Shown: piece by piece, positions 58,978 through 64,000 of the stretch
How the letters are laid out: each line of letters begins with the position of its first letter
How positions within the stretch are numbered: the stretch's first letter is position 1
Assembly: GCA_036365145.1 (NCBI GenBank)
Contig: JAEOAD010000012.1
Location: 43,841,001 to 43,905,000, forward strand
Reading direction: 5' to 3'
From: Orientallactaga sibirica
Taxonomy: Eukaryota; Chordata; Mammalia; Rodentia; Dipodidae
Length of the DNA stretch: 64,000 nt
Made by a program: the position numbers and the translations under genes
The notes under the pieces: generated by a model
The model's input: only the letters and a program-made list of their open reading frames with translations
Database searches by the model: none
Told to the model about the DNA's origin: nothing

Positions 58978-59385
58978 TCATGATGATGGGGGCAAGGTTA
59001 TCTGAGAGGAGAGAGTAAGACCCTTTAAGAGGTCAAATAAAGGGGACAGTTCCTCAGTAGTTATGGGTATCCAGGGCCTCATCCAATTAATTTCTCCCAG
59101 CACCTTTTGGAGTTGAGGCAAAGTATAGGATTTTTGAATATGGAGCTGGGGTTTGACAGGAGAAACAGTATCAAGAGATAACCTGGAGCCCAAAATCTTG
59201 AAGGGAGAGGCAGTCTGTACCTTTTCTGGAGCCACTTTAAAATCATTGGCCTGTAAAATGGCAAGGCATTTAGCAGTAAGGTCTTGGAGATCAGATGGGT
59301 TGGAATGACCTAAAATAATATCATCCATATAAATGTAGAATAAAATGTTAGGATGATTAATCAAGGAAGAAAAGATATGAGACAT
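58978..59385 (-). pseudogene. pol: pol: reverse transcriptase, palm and thumb part
   Basis: A 135-codon frame. Residues 19-22 are the Y-M-D-D active-site box, flanked by hydrophobic residues. It continues into the thumb with a leucine-rich L-P-Q-L-Q-K-V-L-G-E-I-N-W segment at about residues 88-100. A frame break near 59401-59409, a run of nine G on the plus strand, separates it from the N-terminal RT part. Another break lies between 58978 and the next pol segment. Confidence 0.9.
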
Positions 59386-59828
59386 GTAATATTGACAAAT
59401 GGGGGGGGGCTGTTAGCCATGCCTTGAGGTAAGACGGTCCATTCAAACCTTAGGTCTGGTCCATGAAAGTTTGTTGAGGGTATGGAGAATGCAAATTTTT
59501 CTATATCATCTGGATGTAATGGAATAGAGAAAAAACAATCTTTAATATCGATAATGGTTAAGTAATGGGTGTTGGGAATGGCTGGAATCCAAGGGAGCCC
59601 TCTCTGGGGGGTCCCAAAAGCTATCATTCTCTCATTTATTTTTCTCAAATCATGTAAAAGTCTCCAAGAGCCATTAGGCTTCTTTATAATAAAAACCGGA
59701 GAGTTCCAAGGACTTGTTGAAGGTCGCACATGTCCTGAAGCCAATTGTTGTTTAACGAGTATATGAAGTTGTTTTAGTTTAGGGGTAGGTATAGGCCACT
59801 GCTCGACCCATACGGGGTCCCCAGGCAC
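59361..59828 (-). pseudogene. pol: pol: reverse transcriptase, fingers and palm part
   Basis: A 155-codon frame. There is a V-x-Q-W-P-I segment near residues 7-12, a W-R-L-L-H-D-L-R segment at about 55-62, and the first catalytic Asp in T-I-I-D-I-K-D at about 90-96. A L-P-Q-G-M-A-N-S-P block sits at about 133-141. The last residues are out of frame after the G9 homopolymer. All landmarks before that are intact. Confidence 0.9.
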
Positions 59829-59867
59829 CCATTGAATCTTAGGAACTGGGGGGGTGAGCAGTGGCCC

Positions 59868-60176
59868 TTAGGATTGGGGGTGAACCTGAGAATGTTTTTG
59901 TTTAATTTTTTCAAAATGAGGATCATCTCTATAGTTAGGATGGTAGGTCCTTCCTTCCTTAAACTGTTTATTTTCTTTCTGGTCAAGTCTATCTTCACAG
60001 AAAGCCCTATGATTAGTAGTAATATAAGCCTCAGCTTCCCCAAGTATATCCTGGCCTAGGAGGTTGGCTGTTAGGCCTGACACCACTAGAGGGCGCACCT
60101 CCCCACTATTATTGTCAGGGTCAATCCAGGTCTGCCAGTTAGCAGTTTCCCATGACGTAGATTGTCCGCCCCACAC
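59868..60176 (-). pseudogene. pro: pro: C-terminal part of the protease and pro-pol linker
   Basis: A 102-codon frame with V-V-S-G-L-T-A-N-L-L-G-Q-D-I-L-G at about residues 31-46, matching the G-R-D/N-like C-terminal motif of retroviral aspartic proteases (here G-Q-D). It continues through a charged linker to the RT start. It is in a different frame from the DTG part, although the two overlap at 60139-60176. Confidence 0.78.
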
Positions 60177-60324
60177 CCAGTAGGGGTGGACCCGGGACTA
60201 ACTGCCAGGAGGGAGGGACCTCCTCTTTTCTTATCACAGTACGGTCAGCCCCAGTGTCGATGAGAAATTTGAAAGTTTTTCCACCGACTGTTAGGTTCAT
60301 TTTTGGTCTAAGTCCGGGTGTCAA
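60139..60324 (-). pseudogene. pro: pro: N-terminal part of the aspartic protease
   Basis: A 61-codon frame with the active-site motif L-I-D-T-G-A-D at residues 20-26. It lies in another frame than gag NC, as expected for ribosomal frameshifting in class II elements. No dUTPase domain, usual in many betaretroviruses, fits between NC and this motif. The frame is broken near 60139. Confidence 0.88.
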
Positions 60325-60365
60325 AGGTACAGTCCAGTGTGTTTTGATTACCTTTTTCCCCTTAT

Positions 60366-60752
60366 TTAACGGGGCTGGGGATAGCCCCTGGGGAAGTTTA
60401 AAGGTTCACCATGAAGGCTAAACTTGGATTTGCAATCTCTGGCCCAGTGAAGTCCCTTTTTGCATCGAGGACATGGCGTGCGGGGCAAGTTAGGGGTTGA
60501 GGGAGTTATTGGGGTGCTTTTCCTATTGGGGCATTCCTTTTTAAAATGACCCTCTTTGCCGCACCCAAAGCAAGATTGTCCCCTCCCCCCTGAGACCTGT
60601 TGGAGTGCACATTCTAGTGCAGCCATGTCCTCACGGCGAGAAGCCTGTAAGGCTGATGTCATAACTTTGATCTGATGAGAGGGGGACCCTACATCTTGGG
60701 TGGCTACAACCCATCTACTCATAGAGCGGTCCTTGAGTCCAGCGCAGGCCAA
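60366..60752 (-). pseudogene. gag: gag: capsid end and nucleocapsid with two zinc knuckles
   Basis: A 128-codon frame. Two CCHC boxes are visible: C-F-G-C-G-K-E-G-H-F-K-K-E-C at residues 61-74 and C-P-R-C-K-K-G-L-H-W-A-R-D-C at about 93-106. A Pro/Thr-rich linker lies between them. Both knuckles keep all four metal ligands. It ends where the protease frame begins, the usual site of gag-pro frameshifting. Confidence 0.92.
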
Positions 60753-61054
60753 CTTATCTGTCTGTCATGCCTTATCATGCCTGTCATGTCTTCCCAGACC
60801 AGCATTTTTGCAAATTGGTCTCGCAGGGGGCCAGGGGGGAACTTTCTTTGTAGGCTTTTTTCGACTCTCTCTATGAAAGTGGCCAAATCCTCACCGGACT
60901 TTTGGGTGACTCCTGTAATGGGGGGTTCAGAGGGGCCCTCCTCTAACTTTTTCCATGCAGCCATTCCCAAAGCCTGTACTTGATCTCGATATGGATCAGG
61001 AATGGCAGCCTGCTGAAGACCGGTAGAGAACTGGTCAGCAGTGCCCGAGAGCAT
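60719..61054 (-). pseudogene. gag: gag: capsid with major homology region
   Basis: A 111-codon frame. Residues about 50-75 (a Q-K-S-G-E-D-L-A-T-F-I-E-R-V segment and following) correspond to the major homology region of the capsid C-terminal domain. It is offset by one frame from the NC segment, with overlap at 60719-60752. The N-terminal capsid (61055-61360) is further fragmented, with at least two breaks and an in-frame stop. Confidence 0.85.
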
Positions 61055-61358
61055 TCAAAGGTGATTGGTACTGGGGCTGAGCGACTTGGTTTCGCTCAGC
61101 TTGAAGGTGACACTCATCCTGAAAAAAAGCACACCATTTTATGTACTGCGAGCCAGAGAGAACAGCTTTAGCAAGGTTCTTCCAATCTTGAGTGGTACAA
61201 TGATAATGAACTAAACCCTGAAGGATGGTCTCTGCCCAGGGGAGTTAGGCCCGTCCTCTGAGACAGCCTTTTAAGATCTTTTAAATTGTGAGCTTCCCAA
61301 GGATACCAGGCTGCAGGGCGGTTACCGTCAGGATTAACGTTAACAGGGAAGAGATCGA

Positions 61359-61628
61359 CTATTCTTCCCCGGGGCCGTCCTCCCCCATGGTAGGGCGGAG
61401 GGCAGAGGCACTCAGAAATGGATTAGTAGGGGGATCTGGAGGCAATGGACCTTTAGAGGGCTGAGGGGCACTCTCAAAAGGATTTAGGGGTGAATCTGAG
61501 GACTCAGGCTGGGCCGAGGGGCTGAGATTGCTCTCTGTCCCTTCCTGGGTCAGGGTGTCGCCTTTCGACCTCGGAGGCTGAGGTGGAAAACAGCCCTTTA
61601 AGGCCAACACAGCCGGGAGGGCCTCCAA
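61359..61628 (-). pseudogene. gag: gag: proline-rich segment between matrix and capsid
   Basis: An 89-codon frame rich in Pro, Ser and Glu, including P-P-Q-P-P-R and P-P-D-P-P-T-N-P-F. This fits the proline-rich spacer (pp21/p12-like) of betaretroviral Gag. I see no classic P-T-A-P and no clear P-P-x-Y late motif. It is offset from the matrix frame near 61598-61628. Confidence 0.75.
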
Positions 61629-61978
61629 AGGGTGGATCTCCCTTTTTCTATCTGAGCTTTTTTTATCAGATCTTCAATTTTATCCCAGGTGTCCCAGTCA
61701 AAAAGATTACTCTCCGGCAACCAGGGAGCAATCTTGAGTAAACAGCCCCATATCTGGAGGGCCTGATTATCAGATAGATTAAGGCCTTTACTTTTGAGTA
61801 GAATCTGTAGTGACCCTAAGGCAGGATTTAGCTTAGATAAGGATTGTCCCATGTTATAAAGTTGAGGGAAGAGTATCTTTAACATCAGGGTAACAGTAAT
61901 GCATAAGAATACAACACAAGCACAAGGTCCCAAAAAGTAGCTAAACATGTTGTAGAATTTTTCTAAGATGGGCCCCAC
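61598..61978 (-). pseudogene. gag: gag: matrix, with an upstream in-frame hydrophobic extension
   Basis: A 126-codon frame. The usual Gag start is at residue 43 (61852), M-G-Q-S-L-S-K, with Gly at position 2 as needed for myristoylation. The matrix domain follows with W-G and W-L landmarks. Upstream, in the same frame, residues 1-42 form a separate AUG-initiated extension with a strongly hydrophobic stretch at about 17-37. This could be an ER signal/anchor or chance. I prefer 61852 as the functional Gag start because of its conserved M-G-Q context. Confidence 0.85.
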
Positions 61979-62620
61979 TCCAATGAGGGGCAGGACACTT
62001 TGAGAGTTCTCCAGGTTTGCCCACGTGGTGAGCCTCCTCTAGGTTTGTCCACGTGGTGAGTTTTCTTTTTAGGTCTACCCACGTGGTGAGTTTTTTTTTT
62101 TAGGTTTGTCCACGTGGTGAGTTTCTACCCACGTGGTGAGTTTCGTTTTTAGGTCTGCCCACGTGGTGCTTCTAAGATGGCGCCCCCATTCAAATGGGGG
62201 CAAGACAAAAATGGCGGCACCGCAGAAGCGGTCTGTCGGAAACCCAAAAATGAGAGGAAAGAGAAAAGAACAAGAGATGTTGAAGTTTGGGACGGAGTTT
62301 TTATTTAAATGAGGAGGCAAAGCGTTTAAAGTCTCCTTTAGGTCTGTCCACGTGGTGTGTCCGCCATGAACGTACTCGTTTAGAAATGGCGGCAAACCGG
62401 AAATGGAAGGAAAGAGAAAGGAAGTTGAAGTAAGCACAGATTATAGAAGTAAAGGTTAGAATATTAAATATGAAGATTACCTCATTACTTATGAGGATAC
62501 ACCCGTCAGCAGTCCGATTAGCTCGTCAGCTTAATGTTGAATTTTTTTCCTTCGTCACGTCAGCAGTCCGTAGTCCGTTTTGAATCCTCACACGTCCTCA
62601 CATGGGGCAGTGGTTGTTGT
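61979..62620 (-). other. Provirus 5' leader with CACGTG repeats
   Basis: Region between primer site and gag. Seven CACGTG palindromes occur at 62022, 62050, 62080, 62111, 62130, 62160 and 62349. The first six belong to a roughly 30-bp unit with T-rich spacers. Four ATGGCGGC-type motifs lie nearby (62174, 62207, about 62362 in reverse, 62384). The 120-codon frame at 62075-62437 is probably a by-product of the repeats. The packaging signal and splice donor should lie here, but I could not place them. Confidence 0.75.
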
Positions 62621-62638
62621 GCCCACGTCTGGGCGCCA
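62621..62638 (-). other. Primer-binding site, tRNA-Lys1,2-like
   Basis: On the minus strand the 18 bases TGGCGCCCAGACGTGGGC start three bases after the 5' LTR end. They match the complement of the 3' end of tRNA-Lys1,2 at TGGCGCCCA and ACGTGGG with one inserted base. They fit tRNA-Lys3 less well. Priming by Lys1,2 is found in simian type D-like class II viruses. Confidence 0.85.
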
Positions 62639-62641
62639 AAA

Positions 62642-63109
62642 TGCCGGGGCTTTTTTCCCTCACCACCGGCAGGTAGAGCAAAAGAGAGAGAGCCGGGCCA
62701 GCCGTTTCTCTCTTGAGGCTGAGCGAGAAGACAGGTGTCGGCGACTCAAACCTCCCCAAATCACCGGGGAAAAGAAAACCACATTGAGTCGCGGAGAAAC
62801 GTCTAAAGCGAAACTCGTCGTTTATTGTCAGGGGGGAAATATTTATGTGTTTTGAGGAAGGGGGCGGGAAGAGGGGATGAGAGAAAGGTATAAGGGCCAA
62901 TATACTTTGAGGAAGGGGGTGGGAAGAGGGGATGAGAGAAAGGTATAAGGGCCAACAGTATTTCATCACGTCAGCAGCAGCTGGGTGGAGGCAGTTTCAG
63001 CTTAGGTGCTGAGTCAAGGGCAGGTACTCAGGCTCGACTAGGCCTTACCGGGAATAGGCCAAGATTGGCTGGGCTAACCACTCGGCTTCACACCGGGCAG
63101 AGCCCAACA
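62642..63109 (-). mobile_element. Class II ERV, 5' LTR
   Basis: This 468-bp partner of 56228-56694 would drive transcription leftward. The same AATAAA complement lies at 62821-62826, and the candidate TATA-like block at 62839-62847. The roughly 55-bp U3 repeat is also duplicated here, with a G-run one base longer. The LTR is CpG-rich, with many CG dinucleotides still undecayed. Flanked on the right by CAGGTG. Confidence 0.97.
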
Positions 63110-63115
63110 CAGGTG
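63110..63115 (+). repeat. Provirus target-site duplication (right)
   Basis: CAGGTG, identical to 56222-56227. It shows that both LTRs belong to one insertion that has not recombined with another locus. Confidence 0.95.
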
Positions 63116-64000
63116 TACATACACTTTTCTACATCTAATTCAATACAAGTGGACACATAATTTGTGGGCACCAGAAAATATTTGAAAATATTTAAGAACA
63201 CTTGTCCTAATTGTATTTTATATAAAAATGATTAACTATGGACAGTTACAGTTGTTACTAAATAGACCAGCAGCGTTTTACATCAGAAAAAAATCAACTT
63301 AGATCAAATTAGTAATGCAAGGAAAGCACTTATAGTTCTGGAGACAGGTAGGAATATTATCTTGGCAGGTTTGCTAATAGCGTAACAAGTTAAATTGTTG
63401 CACAAAGCAATGTTCCATATGTTTTAATTTTTAAATATAATAAGTGACATATTCAAAATAATCATTGGTGACTAGTGAAGTGCAAACTTCTATATAATCT
63501 CATTGTGTGCACTTGTAAACTTCATGATAAAAATATATAATTATGCACATATGATGCAACAGAAGAGCAAATATTAAGAGAATCTGAAAACAGTGTAATT
63601 ACTGTAATTTAAATGTCTATAGAAAGCCTTTTCTTCTGTGGATTTCTCAATGTTAAGTTCAACTGAAATGCAGCTGAATAAAAAGCATAACTTTTTCATG
63701 CTTCAAAGTGGTTAGCAAGGGCTTAGATATAAATGAAAGAGGCACATTGCAAAAATATTGAAATATAATAATACATATAATACACAGAATTTATAATTTG
63801 CCCAACTTATTTTTAAAATGTTACTAGCTATTAAAACATTTTAAACCAGAAAAGTTAAAATAGATTTTCAGGCATTTCTGTGTGACTCAGAAGACAGAAC
63901 TTCAAGAACGTTGGAAATATAGACTTATTGATTCCACTTTTAAACCTTTATCAGACAGAAGCTGGCTAAATAGGTATGCTCTTCTATTTTGGTGTGCATG
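63116..64000. other. AT-rich intergenic DNA, right flank of the provirus
   Basis: No repeat or gene was recognised to the end of the window. Strongly AT-rich. Confidence 0.45.

Noticed and set aside
60324..60366. dUTPase between nucleocapsid and protease
   Set aside because: There is no room for the domain, and no dUTPase motif was seen in any frame, so the element seems to lack it.
62022..62165. CRISPR-like array of direct repeats
   Set aside because: Repeats are about 30 bp with low-complexity T-rich spacers inside a mammalian provirus. This is a tandem repeat, not a CRISPR.
62075..62437. 120-codon frame in the provirus leader as an accessory gene
   Set aside because: Its internal repetition mirrors the CACGTG DNA repeats. 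No known retroviral accessory domain, and its position before gag makes translation doubtful.

Overview
The window is mammalian, and specifically rodent, intergenic DNA. It is AT-rich and holds no recognisable host protein-coding exon, tRNA or rRNA gene. It is dense in rodent repeats: a B1-type (7SL-derived) SINE, an ID-like (tRNA-derived) SINE with a long CT tail, ID-B1 composites, B2/B3-like SINEs, old and young L1, MaLR/ERV-L class LTR elements and one class II endogenous retrovirus. The ID-like and B1 variants look like those of dipodoid (jerboa-type) rodents. That species guess rests on pattern memory, not on a search.

Layout. 1-6.6 kb: an L1 3' end, old LTRs, SINEs, a 1.36-kb tandem duplication (3131-4489 and 4490-5840) and a solo MaLR LTR (6213-6600). 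7.4-10.3 kb: two diverged copies of a roughly 600-bp LTR-like repeat around a decayed interior. 11-14.4 kb: SINEs in AT-rich DNA. 14.4-19.6 kb: an old plus-strand L1 ORF2 relic interrupted by a complete 2.0-kb MaLR element (16090-18105). 19.6-34 kb: SINEs, microsatellites, another L1 3' end, a repeat-poor island (22.75-24.76 kb) and a long unclassified stretch. 34.2-38.4 kb: a minus-strand L1 3' end split by a second, very young MaLR element (34955-37214), which itself carries a nested SINE. 37.7-54.36 kb: a tandem duplication of about 8.1 kb. Both copies carry an L1 tail, several SINEs, an ERV-L integrase relic and an ERV-L-type solo LTR; only the second copy has a 493-bp segment that may be a retrocopy. 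56228-63109: a full provirus on the minus strand.

The provirus has 468/467-bp LTRs, a 6-bp target duplication (CAGGTG), a tRNA-Lys1,2-like primer site, gag-pro-pol relics of betaretrovirus type and an almost completely deleted env. The LTRs differ by only a few changes, yet gag, pro and pol carry many frame breaks. Its 5' leader holds seven CACGTG palindromes, six of them in a roughly 30-bp repeat, and gag has an in-frame hydrophobic extension upstream of the usual myristoylation start.

Most short open frames in the window are chance translations of repeats. The two tandem duplications and the nested insertions give a readable relative history of the locus.
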